A DNA stretch of 64,000 nucleotides from Rhipicephalus microplus. Lineage: Eukaryota > Arthropoda > Arachnida > Ixodida > Ixodidae. The notes beneath the pieces were generated by a model. That model made no database searches and was not told the DNA's origin. It saw only the letters and a list, made by a program, of their open reading frames with translations. The position numbers and the translations under genes were made by a program. Shown here piece by piece: positions 32,021-42,086 of this stretch (positions are counted from its first letter, which is position 1; the number at the start of each line of letters is the position of its first letter). The stretch is taken from the NCBI RefSeq assembly GCF_043290135.1, contig NC_134710.1:457684376-457748375 (forward strand). Direction: 5' to 3'.

Positions 32021-32167
32021 GACGTCACATTGTGTACACATCCAACTGGACATTTCCCTTCGTCAACTCTTCATGTCCACTGACTTTTATGCCACACCCC
32101 TGCGACATTTTCTCTTCACTTCTGCCCTCAGAAAAGTTGTAAACAACTATCTTAAAAGCCGGGGTAT

Positions 32168-32933
32168 TGTCCTAATATGGGGTGAAGAGTGAAGACGACA
32201 AAGAAGAACGCACGGGGTCGGGAAGCGTATGACAACGTTCGAGGCAGTGAAGTGAGCAGGAACAGACGGTTCTTTGCTGTACATCTGGTCCGGGGAAGTA
32301 GGAGACGTCCTCTAGGCGCTGTACTGTCTTGTGTTCCGGCTGTGTGACTGGCCCAAGGACCAAACGATCCGCTGCTGTTTTGGCTGCCGTTCCTGACAGC
32401 TGGACAACCGGTGAACGGGGCCTCGACTCCGGCTGGGTGACTGGCCCAGCGACCAGGCGAGGTTTCGCTGTTCCGCCTGCCGTCCCGAGTGGTTACGTGT
32501 TCCCGTTTGCTGGAGGCCCCTGGTGCTGCTGCCGTTTTGGGTGGCTGGCATGACCCAGGTGTGCTACTTGGACAAACGCGGCGGCTGAGAGCTATTGCTC
32601 TAGTGCGGAGCTTCCGAGCGACCGCCACCCTCCTGCTGCTACTGCGGCAGAAGGCCGTGAAATGGCGTGGGCCAACTCACGTTGAAGACGCCAACGGGAC
32701 AGACGGCACGTCACCCCGAGCGATTGGCTTCCAAGTCTAAAGAAAAAATTACGATACTTCTAATTTAGTGAGAGATTTCACATAGAACTTATTGTGACAG
32801 ACTATGTTTAGGAATACTCCAATAATGGATGCTTTTTTCGTGTAAATATATTTTGTTTGTGTGTGTGTGTGTGTGTGTGTGCACTCGTGACTCGATTGGT
32901 TCTTGGCTAGTGGTCCTGGGCCCAAACCGGACA
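32168..32933 (+). repeat. 3' LTR of the Gypsy element
   Basis: Starts TGTCCTAATATGGGG and ends CCCAAACCGGACA. It holds a (GT)n run of about 24 bp near 32858-32880, longer than in the 5' LTR. Confidence 0.88.
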
Positions 32934-33083
32934 ATATGACTAAAAACAAACCTTAGGCTATCTTACCCATTCGTTGACGGTTATTTATTGGTACATTCTA
33001 ACCAATAAAAATGTTTAGCAGTTGAATGTAAATATTCGAAAGAAGTTTGTCTGGTTGGGTATGAAACTGGCAGATGATGTATA

Positions 33084-33372
33084 CTCCAAGAAAGTTTTGA
33101 GAAACCCGATATTTCGAAACCAACTTGGTTCTTCCTCAGGGGCGACTGCGGAGACTACGTAGCAGCGTCTTTAAAGCACTCGCGGGGCGGATAATGACCT
33201 CCCTTTCTCTCTCTTTCATTTTCCGTGGAACGCAATGAGAGAGAGAGCGGGGTCACTATCCGCCCCACGAGTGCTTTGAAGCGCCGCTGCTACATAGTCT
33301 CCACAGTCACCACTGAAGAAGGAACCAAGTCGGTTTCAATACATCGGGTGTCTTCAAAACTTTTGGTTGGAG
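33084..33372. mobile_element. Palindromic PLE-like insertion with hammerhead-like cores
   Basis: Arms 33084-33220 and 33234-33372 (137 and 139 bp, roughly 80-85% complementary by eye) around a 13-nt spacer. Each arm, read outward, holds a ribozyme-like core. On the minus strand of the left arm, CTGAGGA (33139-33133) is followed by a GAACC/GGTTT stem and GAAA (33115-33112). In the right arm CTGAAGA (33313-33319) is followed by the same stem, but GAAA has become CAAT. The arms resemble Penelope terminal sequences, and PLEs are known to carry minimal hammerhead ribozymes. No coding sequence. Confidence 0.6.
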
Positions 33373-34150
33373 ACTAAATTATCTCTCATGTTTAGGAGTG
33401 ACTCTTACCAAAATTTTGTATGACATGCGTAAATGGAAAGTGTGCTCTCGAAAGCGTACTAGAGACTACGTTTCTTAAGGCGGAAATTGCATCACACTAT
33501 ACAAACTATAAAACTTCTGGCTTACAAACCTTTCTATAGACCACTACTACAACATCCTTCGGTCATGTGGAGCCCTCTTTTGGACAGCCTGAAAGAAAAT
33601 TAGAAAAAGTTTATTGACATGCCGTCTGCTACATATGAACAAATTACCACGAGTATAATTTCGTCACGCAGACGTTCAGTCTTGTGAACTGCAACCACTA
33701 GTAGCATGGAGGCAAAAGAACAGGTTGTAAGTTATTTTTAATATACTACATGGACTACTGAAATATAACAAAGTAGAATACTTGAAACTGCCTTGGCAGC
33801 CAAATTGTTGTGTTAATCACAATTGTTTCTTATTAGCATACTCTTGTCGCAAAATTGTGTTTTGTTATTCTTTTTTCCTAGTTGTGGTTTAACTTTGGAA
33901 TGCGTTGCCAGACTTCGTGATAAGTGCAGGCAATATTCGCGAATCTGAAAAATTTCTGGACACGTATATAAATGTCCACGCTGCCATTTCATATACCTCT
34001 GATAAGTTTGTGTTTATTGGCCCTGTAAGACCCCTCAGTAGAGGGTTTACGTTGCTATAAACAAATTTAGGTTGTCAACTGTCCATCACCTCTGGATCCT
34101 GCCCGCATTTTATGTTAGGTGGTATGTGCCACACACGAATAATAGAAAGG
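33373..34150 (+). pseudogene. LINE reverse transcriptase, C-terminal part
   Basis: Resumes after the palindrome with GVTLTKILYDMRKWKV in mixed frames (the 'LGVxLT' block), then YKPFYRPLLQHPSVMWSPLL (usually 'Y.tlvRP.LEYas.vWsP') and later VVxLWNALPDFVISAGNIRE with FEKFLDTYI-like residues. That is the end of a CR1/Jockey-type ORF2 without RNase H. Orientation and content suit the continuation of the RT fragment at 27852-28597. The 3' end is uncertain. Confidence 0.6.
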
Positions 34151-34361
34151 TTTTCATGAGGCATGCGTCAAGTATATCACGTAATTGATGTATGGACCTG
34201 ATTATCATGTTCGTAATGCATTAGTTAAGGCCCTCCTGCGCGAACGTTTGTGTTTGTCAGCATAAGGAGACGTCCATGAGAGCGCCCAGACTTAGGCGGC
34301 TAGATAGGTAGGTGAAGAGATAGAAGAGTTCAAAGTGGTTTAGCAAAATAAATTTCGTATG

Positions 34362-34552
34362 TCAAAGGCTTCAGTCCCGAAACCACCCTTTGGATGTGAG
34401 AGACCCAACGAGCGCCAAGATGCAGGTACACGGGCGTCAAGCAATTTAGCCTCCATCGAAAATGTGACTGCCATGGCCAGGATTCAACCCCGTCACCTGA
34501 CGATCAGTAGGGTTGCAACATAACGACTATCTCACCGTGACGGGTGTGACCG
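34362..34552 (-). mobile_element. Divergent tRNA-derived SINE
   Basis: On the minus strand: A-box-like GGTGAGATAGTCGTTA, B-box-like GGGGTTGAATCCTGG and a body containing TTTCGATGGAGGC and GCCCGTGTACCTGCATCTTG, as in Ruka-like copies but strongly diverged. The 3' part is replaced or lost. Confidence 0.6.
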
Positions 34553-34879
34553 TATTCTTTTTGTGCAAATTCAGGAGTATTTCTACACCTCTCTCTTTAG
34601 TGTACATGTTAATAAGTATTCTGTTCCATCAGAAAAAGCAGCGCTACTAAAACACGCACTAAAAATATTATGACGCTCAATGTCATGACGCACACTAACG
34701 GATGGATGCGTATCTTTCCAATTTGTCGTTCACCTCTCTATGCAGCATTTAGTGCGCTTACTGTTTTATAAAAACACAACGCTCTTGATGAAAATAATAC
34801 CAATGAAGAAAAAGAATACTTCTTGGAGCTCCTCCCGTATGCCTCTGCCTGTTGCTTTTATTGCTGTTGTAATAAACAC

Positions 34880-36480
34880 CATCATGGGCATTCCTAAATC
34901 TCAATTTTCAATAACAAAGACCTCACCGCCGCGACCTCGGAAGAAGCTGCCATTGCGAACATTGATTCAAGCACTGAACGCAAAAATCACGCCCAGAGCA
35001 CTGAAAATACAGGTACCAGAATGCTTCCAAGACTAGAGGTCAACAAATTCGATGGAAAGGTTGAAATCTGAAGTTCTTTTTTTGATTAGTGCGAGTGCTC
35101 TTGTCACAATAATGACCCAATTTCGAGAGTTTGAAGAGCTATACTTCGTTGAAAAGGTGGAAGATAGCACAGGTCGTGTATCGCTGACAGATAGCTATTA
35201 TGAATATACTGTACGCTTGCTCAAACAGCCCTTTGGTTGCAACAAAGATGCCGTGAGTGATAAGAGGAGTAATCTGCTTCGAGGAAAGCCTGTGCATTCA
35301 GCGGAGAATGTGATTTTCCGCTGCTTTTTATTGATGATTAATAAACAATTTCTGGGGTCTTGAGGCCTTTGGTGTAAAACAAAAAGCCTTTAGTGTACAA
35401 TTGAAAGTTTTTATATGAAAGTGTAAGCCACCTGAGATCGTGCTTACTGTTCGCAGAAGTATAGCGATCTAGACGACAGTTTCGGTTTTTCTCAGATAAT
35501 TGTGGTCTTGAAAAAAAGAAGGAAGCAGCCTAAAAGAATATATATAAATAGCTCAGAGTTGTTAGGGCGGTCTCAAATAAAAGGCAAACCCGGTGGCATT
35601 TACTCTATGTCATGTCGTTTGAGGGCCTGCGTTAAAACCAACAAAAAAGAAGCTTGCCTGCTGTTCTGCAAGTCGAATCCGTGTTATTTTAGAAAATCTC
35701 ACAAAGAGATGTCCATGCTAGAGACAAAAACGTAACTGGAACAAATCATAGGCTGCTTTCAGTTCTGCGCGAAGTATAATCGCGCAAAAGAGTGCCGAAA
35801 CTCAAGACAAAGACGATTTGTGATGCCAAAGGACACACTTCACGATTCTTACGTAGCCTTTCTTCAAACAATCTAACATTGATTCAAAGAAGAAAGTGGG
35901 AAAGACGTAGCAGAGTGCTTTCGAAAACTGATAATGCGATTGTGCTGCAAGCGACCAAAGTATAGAACTAGAGCCAATGCTACGGGTTATTGATCATTGA
36001 TATATAGAGTTTATCGTCCGAAAACAATGATATGAATATGAAGACGCCGCAGTGCGGGGCTCTAAAAATTTTGACCAGCTACGCTTCTTTAACGTGGACC
36101 CAAATGTGAGCCATTGCCATAGGTTCCTTTTGAACTCCTCTTGATGAGCCGATATGACGGCAAAAAGATTGAAATCGTGGCAGTAGAAGTTCCGAAGACT
36201 TGCAAAGAAAAATTTATTTCGTTCCGATACAGCACTTTATGAAATTCATTGAATTAGAGTAGAGCTTGGAGTTTCGTGAAAAAAAATAAAGTTGAAAATT
36301 TTATCCAGCTGATCAACAGCATGAAAAAGTAGACGCTCTAATAGAATCTGACTACTATTAGCAAGTTCCTATACTGGAAAAATCAGACGACGTAATAGTG
36401 AACTTATTACCATAGAAACCGTGGTTTGTTGGACTTTTCAAATTTTTTAAAGTCTTCTCAAAAATTTCAACAGTTTCGGG
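34880..36480 (+). pseudogene. BEL/Pao-type LTR retrotransposon remnant (gag to protease-linker)
   Basis: In order over shifted frames: RLEVNKFDGKVEI (the gag 'KFDG..' start), EELYFVEKVEDSTGRVSLTD, SYYEYTVRLLKQPFGCNKDA and SNLLRG (the DUF1759-like gag core), then knuckle-like CLLFCKSNPCYFRKSHKEMS and CFQFCAKYNRAKECRN. After a SINE fragment follow YDGKKIEIVAVEVPKTCKEK, as in BEL linkers, and DALIESDYY (compare 'LIGSDYYW'). Frequent stops; no LTRs recognised. Classification rests on this motif order and is moderately firm. Confidence 0.5.
35990..36125 (-). mobile_element. Ruka-like SINE fragment (3' part)
   Basis: The minus strand shows the SINE body only: TTTGGGTCCACGTTAAAGAA, GCTGGTCAAAATTTTTAGAG, GCGGCGTCTTCATATTCATA and TGTTTTCGGACG. 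The tRNA head is missing. It sits inside the BEL/Pao remnant. Confidence 0.7.
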
Positions 36481-37205
36481 CAACCTGATACCATCACAGT
36501 AATGAACGTCATTGTGCTAGCCTGAGACTTTGATAAATCTCAAAAAATTTCAAAGCTTTCTGGGACTTCGAACACATGGGGATAGTATGTGAAAAAGACG
36601 TGAGATGTAGTTTATCACTACCATATAAATGTGTGATTTATTATAGAGTGGGTGTCGTACGTGGGCTGGAAAAATTTACAGTTGTGTATTTTACTTTTCC
36701 TAATAACGCTTCAGTGGCAAGTCTTCCGTGTGAACACTATTGGCGTTGCCTCACTTACAGGGCTTATCTTAGTATTAGGCAGCACTGCTCTGACCTGGTC
36801 ACGCAAACCGGACTAGACGGTTTTCGAGCAATCCCAGAATACTCCACGGGCATGTGTTACACTCTGGGAAAGGTGGGTACGTAGGTGTGCCAGCCGCTGC
36901 TCGTTGGAGCCGTTCCTTACAAAAATGGATATTGACCGCTTTGAAAGGGCGAACCAACGGTCTACCACCAAGTTTAGTGGCGGCCTATGAACGTTGACGT
37001 TCTTTTTAGATTCCATTCATAGACATTCTTTTTACATTTGTTTAAAAAAACTTTCTTTAAACAAAACAAAAGAAAATTTTTTTGCATTTTCTAAGAGAAC
37101 TTCCCTTAAAAAAGTTAAATGGCCGTTTTCCTTTTTTGTTCAAAGCCACTTTCTCTAGAGAAAGTTGAAATAATGTTGGCCAACTTTTGTTTAAATACCT
37201 TTTCC
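36481..37205. other. Unassigned AT-rich sequence
   Basis: No gene supported. An 18-bp perfect palindrome ACTTTCTCTAGAGAAAGT lies at 37148-37165, near several AAACTTTC/GAAAGTT words. Confidence 0.45.
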
Positions 37206-37378
37206 TCAGAGGGGCATAGCCAAGGGTTCGGGGAGTTGAAATGGTTCACGCCCCCTTCAAAGTTTTCTATTTTGCCTGCGTATTTGTCCACGCACTCAAA
37301 CAAATGCTCACACGAACATACAAAATGTCTCACTTACATCCCCCTTGAAAGTAGTTTTTTTCAACGCTCCTTTTCTCT
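37206..37378. mobile_element. Miniature element with GGGGCATAGCC-like end
   Basis: Begins GAGGGGCATAGCCAAGGG, then C- and G-rich blocks and a spacer with CACGCACTCAAACAAATG. The end CCCCCTTGAAAGTAG...CAACGCTCC looks like a degraded inverse of the start. I recall a widespread invertebrate repeat with AGGGGCGTAGCC inverted ends; that match is from memory. Confidence 0.35.
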
Positions 37379-37439
37379 GGAGGACGCATTGATATTTGCC
37401 TAAAGAATATCAATAATTATATTACTAACTTTACTTTGT

Positions 37440-37900
37440 TCAGACCAAACGTACATTCCCAGGCAGCACACGAGCGCTGGACTAATCTTGGACCCGTATC
37501 GTCTGACGTCGGCCGCAATATTCGCCCAAGATTGGCATCTCGGCCAGTGCAACTTCTACCGATGTAGGACCTGTGTTCAAGCCAACCTGGGGCCGACGTT
37601 CTGCCGTTGCGTTTGCAAATATCCAGCTGATGCCAGCCCCCTTACACATGCCAATGAAGGCCCGTCTTTTCACCGACGTAGTTGCCAACATACATCCAGC
37701 ATACGACCATTCTCGGGGCACTTTGCGGCCATTGAAATGCCAATATTACGCCAGCGATTGCTTTACGGCGAATATTGGCTACCATCAGCTTGCCAATATT
37801 CCACCGCTATTATCAGGGGCTTTTTACTACTGGCATTCCTTAGCCGGTATACTTTACATTACACCCCTAGAACTTCTCCTAGCAGCTTATAGTTGCCCCG
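37440..37900. repeat. Degenerate short-period repeat with GCCAATATT-like words
   Basis: Words such as GCAATATTCGCCCAAGATTGG, GCCAACCTGGGGCCGACGTT and GCCAATATT recur irregularly over about 450 bp of GC-richer sequence. This suggests an old array of a roughly 10-12 bp unit. Frames through it are composition artefacts. Confidence 0.35.
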
Positions 37901-40663
37901 TACGAGCTTCGCAGTGTAGTATACTTCAAGGTGACTGACCACTGGATGACTAGTGTAGAAACACTACACGATGGCACTAAATCGTCCTTTTTGTGCCGTT
38001 TTTCTTGCATTGCCTATTACCCTCCTCACATGTAGAGCATAAGACTGCACAAGTCTTGTTACTGTCCAGTTTTCTCAACACATTCCTCCTGAGTTTTGCG
38101 AGAAATTGTAACATACGCTGTTCCATCAAGTATTAGCGAAAAAACATTAACTACATAATTGCTCGGAGCAAATATTGCACACACAAGCAATTTATTATAA
38201 GAATACTAGAACACAAGTTTTGTAACTTTATTTCCAAATATACCAAGTGAAACTACTTGTTTTTCAGTTCAAATTTTCAAGTTACTGCTGTTCAGTAATG
38301 TAGCCCAAACTACGAGGCGAGTTCAGCAAGGCTCTATGGGCATAGGGCTGGCCAGGGCAGCAAAGGTGGGGTGATGATTTAGAGACTGCGGCAAGATATG
38401 AGGCAATGACGGTGGGCTGCCCAGGGTCCTTCAAGCAGCGATTGGACAGGAAACCAACCCTCACAGGCTGTCGCAGATTCCTGCTTTGAGGGCCAGCAGC
38501 AATCGGGCTGCAAATCTATGAAAACATCTGTAAAGTGCCTTTCTAAACTTCCATCGAGGCCAACAAACTTCAATATCCGCGTCTTGAAAAAACCCTGAGA
38601 TTTTTTAAACACCTGCATTCGTGAAAATAAATAAACACCTCAAAATAAGTTCTGAGCACTGCAGTATACTATATATGCAAGCTCAAACAATAAAAAACAA
38701 TGACAACAGACGTGATAAAGTACTATCAAGATCAATTGCCATGTGGCCATTATGAAAAGAAATGAAAAAATACGTCAACAGTCATTGTGCGAAAAAATCT
38801 GCCACATACCAAAATATTTAGAAATAGGTTTCAATGAAAGTTAATTAAACAAGCTTGTTTTACTAATATACAAATAAACACAACGTCTTTCATGATTTAT
38901 AAACAAGACTTACAGGGTTGCAAGCCAGGTGAACTAGTCTGCAGCTATAGCCCATGGCTCTATAAATTTGACCGGACAACAAAACACATGACCGCATGAA
39001 CTTTCCACACTGGATAATTCTTGGGCACGCATCAGCTAATACAGCACAAGAGGATGACTGAGCACCAGATAGACAACACAAGATGAAAGATTCTATGCAA
39101 ACCTAATTTCATCACTGACACTTGTGGATTATTGCAAGGCTCCTGTAATAATTTTAAAATGGTATCTCCAAATTTTATGAAAGATGTACTGATGTGATTT
39201 CTTGTGTTGTTTTTTTTCGCCATAAATAAACCTCGGAAATTTTACGTGCTTTTTGAGACTTGCATTGATACAAAGTCTTGCTTTCATATGATACCAGGAC
39301 TAGATAGGTGGCTCGCCAAAAAACAGCACTTGTCAGAGAGTCATGACACAACTCAGCCATTCGCGCCAAGACGACCGGCTACAGGGAGAGCACGCACTTG
39401 TGGCGCTGCCGTGCTTCGTTTTGGAATGAACAGCTCTAAAAGCCATTGCGCCAGTAACACTGCACTGTGGCTTAAAAAAACTGTCTGAAGGCTACTCTCG
39501 CATAAATAGCACTTGAAAACAGAGAAAAGCTCTGCAAAGCGGACTGCATCTATGCATGGGGCATCGAAGAGAAAGTGTTGTGCTGTGATGGCAACTCCCT
39601 CGTCATCATTTTCTGCTTGGGATTTTGTGCTATGGTAGTACCGGTTTATATTATTTTGCGGTGACGGTACTTCTCTGCGCACTTCTGTGTTAAAAACGGA
39701 TAAGTAGTGGCTGCGGCATAACTTTTTTGTCTGGCGGCATATGTACACCCTGTCAGCGGTATGTATGGACGTGGATGTTGATCAAGCAAACCACTGTGAC
39801 AGCATAGCACGGGTGGTGTCGTGATCTGATGCTTGATAGCGTGGGGTGAATCTCTGACCACAATGGCTGCATTTGGATGGGCAAGAAATATGATAAGAAC
39901 ACGCGTGAACCAAAAGATATGTGCGCAATGGAGAACCCCAAGCGCTCACAATCTTGGTACGCACACTACAGTGTACCTTAGATTGATGTCGCGTTGGCAC
40001 AATAAAGCCAAGCAAGTATCGATATCGAACAGACCGGTTAATTTAAGGCCGACACAGGAAAGCGGAAAAAACTGAAACTGTGTGTTAGATGAACTAAACA
40101 CCAAGTAAACATCGAAGGCATTTCATACTTCTCTAGCAACGCATAAATTCCAATGTTACTTAGCCACAGCAGCAAGTGAGAAAAACTCTTACCGAACTGG
40201 CTGGCTCCATAAAGCTAAGCTATGAGTAGTCTGCTCCGTTGTTCGGAACAAGACCCCTGTTTTTTGCAAAAATTAAGTTAAACAGATTCACTTCGGCATC
40301 GTGTTTTCACCACGAGAGTATCTTTTATAACAGCCCAGAGGCGTATGAACGTGGCCCTGCATAAGTGTGTGAGCAACGCAGCTTTCCTTTCCATGCAATT
40401 GTTTAAAAAAATTGACTACCTGCCTATCATTTCATTCACTACATGCAGTGGCATCAAATAGAGTTTGGTGGTAATGGTCAAATGAACGGAAGCATGGGAA
40501 CTTTGTTAGTGTTGAAGTTCACTACTTGACGCTCAGTGGGCCAAAAAAAGTTTACAATGCCATTTGTTGCATAATATGCTCGTTTTACTTCCGGCATAAC
40601 ACCGTTTAAACTCTACTGTTTGGCGCTGCTTTCAACTGGTGGCTGTCTTCACTATCGAATAAA
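37901..40663. other. Unassigned sequence; one weak zinc-finger-like stretch
   Basis: About 2.8 kb without a supported gene. On the minus strand near 39790-39890 the frame reads CSHCGQRFTPRYQASDH, a Cys-x2-Cys-x12-His half of a C2H2 finger, but the last His is missing and no linker follows. At 38379-38618 (minus) a frame containing FKKSQGFFKTRILKFVGLDG looks protein-like but is not identifiable. Confidence 0.4.
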
Positions 40664-40677
40664 TATAGCAGACATGT

Positions 40678-40911
40678 TGATATGTGGCGTGTAATGACCA
40701 AAAATCACCATATGATTATGAGAGACGTCATCGTGGAAGGCTCTGGGAATTTCGACCACCCTGGGTTTTTTAACGTGCACCCAAATCTGAGAACAGGGGC
40801 CTACAACATCTCCGCCTCCATCGGAAATGCAGCCGCCGCAGCCGGGATTCAAACCCGCTACCTGCGGGTCAGCAGCCGAGTACCTTAGCCACTAGACCAC
40901 CGCGGCGGGGC
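40678..40911 (-). mobile_element. tRNA-derived SINE (Ruka-like)
   Basis: Full-length minus-strand copy: head with GGTCTAGTGGCTAAGG and GGGTTTGAATCCCGG boxes, body intact to TGGTGATTTTTGGTCAT. 14-bp target duplication TATAGCAGACATGT (40664-40677) and TATAGCAGACACGT (40912-40925). Confidence 0.92.
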
Positions 40912-40965
40912 TATAGCAGACACGTGCCATCTGGTTTAAAAAATTCCGCCATATCCACGAAGTGA

Positions 40966-41440
40966 ATGATGATGAGTGGGCGAAGCTCCGGAGGTAAACC
41001 TGGTAAACCATGAATCCTCTGTACATTTTGCCCACTCGATTTTATTACATCGCTCCCCCTAGCGTACGTCGCCGCACTAAATCGAACGATTGCCTTCAAC
41101 CAATGACACGCGCCATATGTGACATCATTCCTATTTTATAGGATCTCGCGTCTTTCATCAACTACAAGTACCGCTTTCTAGTTTATAACATCTTGCATCT
41201 TTTCATGATCAGCTACAAGTACCACCATCTAGTAAACACTACAAGAACTAAACGAGAGGTGGCTACATACAGGAGACGGTACCGCCATCTAGTGAACACT
41301 GCCAGAACTAAACTAGAGGTGGCTACATACAGGGGACGGTACCGCCATCGAGTGAACACTGAAAGAACTAAACTAGAGGTGGCTACATACAGGCTACAGG
41401 GGACGCACAGCCCACGCCCTAAGGAGCTTCGCCCCTAAAA
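40966..41440. mobile_element. Nonautonomous element with GGGCGAAGCTCC inverted ends, copy A
   Basis: Exact 12-bp inverted termini GGGCGAAGCTCC (40978-40989) and GGAGCTTCGCCC (41423-41434), preceded by GAATGATGATGAG. A three-copy 60-bp minisatellite fills the right half. A related element (copy B) lies at 51197-51562. No transposase. Confidence 0.65.
41221..41400. repeat. 60-bp minisatellite, three copies
   Basis: Units 41221-41280, 41281-41340 and 41341-41400 share the CATCTAGTGAACACT, AGAACTAAACTAGAGGTGGC and TACATACAGG words with about 5-10% differences. Because 60 is a multiple of three, one frame stays open as a 20-residue repeat (YRHLVNTARTKLEVATYRGR); this is a by-product, not evidence of a protein. 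Confidence 0.95.
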
Positions 41441-41610
41441 CGAGCGCGATAGCACTGGAAAGGAGAACGAGAGCAGAATTTTACTCGGCTGACCGCTTGG
41501 ATGCAACGCTGCCTCCTCTTTCTATGTTCTCCCTTTTCTCTATACGTCCTTCTTTTTACATACTGTTGCACTTGAATACGCAGCTGTACCGTCAGCGCCC
41601 TTTGGTTTGA

Positions 41611-42086
41611 AAGAAATTAATTTCCTTAGTGCGCGGTAAACGTTTGAGAAGGAAGCTATAGCAGAGAGATAGGACAGAGGGCACACTTACAGCCAATTTC
41701 ATTGCACAGATGGCGGGAATATATGTACGGTCAAGAAGGCAAGAAGATCACGCACAGAAGAGAGAACAATTGATGCCGCATGCGCCAGACCCCCTTATTC
41801 TAGTCCTAAAATGACAGCTTCACTGAAAAGATACCTGCATTCATTATCTGAAAGATTGACAGGTATCTTTTCAGTTAAGTTTTCATTTTATTATGGGAAT
41901 AAGGTGGTCTGGCACATGAGTTATCATTTGTTTTTTCTTCTGTGTGTGATCTCCTCACCCTCTTGGTTGTATATATGTTCCCGCCACCTATGCAATAAAA
42001 TTGGCTGTAATTGTGCGCTCTGTCCTATCTCTCTCTTATATCTTCCCTCTCAAACATTCTCTGCGCACTAAGGAAGTATATTTCTC
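41611..42086. mobile_element. Long imperfect palindrome (about 226-bp arms), possible PLE insertion
   Basis: Arms 41611-41837 and 41860-42086 are inverted copies without net indel (coordinates of paired landmarks always sum to 83697). Innermost arms are exact: ACTGAAAAGATACCTG (41822-41837) and CAGGTATCTTTTCAGT (41860-41875), with a 22-nt spacer. Outer landmarks TTCCTTAGTGCGC (left) and GCGCACTAAGGAA (right) match. Overall similarity is roughly 80%. The head-to-head layout resembles the PLE palindrome at 18312, but no PLE coding sequence is present, so the class is inferred. Confidence 0.6.

Larger units (their letters stand above)
28598..32933 (+). mobile_element. Ty3/Gypsy LTR retrotransposon with both LTRs, internally deleted
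   Basis: Two LTRs in direct orientation (28598-29352 and 32168-32933) enclose about 2.8 kb with gag, integrase, reverse transcriptase and RNase H remnants. A perfect 5-bp target duplication ATATG flanks it (28593-28597 and 32934-32938). Integrase lies upstream of RT, as described for Gmr1-type Gypsy elements; conventional Gypsy elements have it downstream of RNase H. A deletion fused gag directly to the C-terminal part of integrase, and frameshifts and stops are frequent. It sits inside a LINE reverse transcriptase gene. Confidence 0.88.

Noticed and set aside
39353..39748. 131-codon minus-strand frame
   Set aside because: No recognisable domain, signal peptide or splice context; composition is not distinctive.
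41221..41400. CRISPR-like array
   Set aside because: Repeats are contiguous 60-bp units without unique spacers, in a eukaryotic genome.
41193..41438. 81-codon repeat protein from the 60-bp array
   Set aside because: The frame is open only because the unit is a multiple of three; other frames and copy B show no coding constraint.
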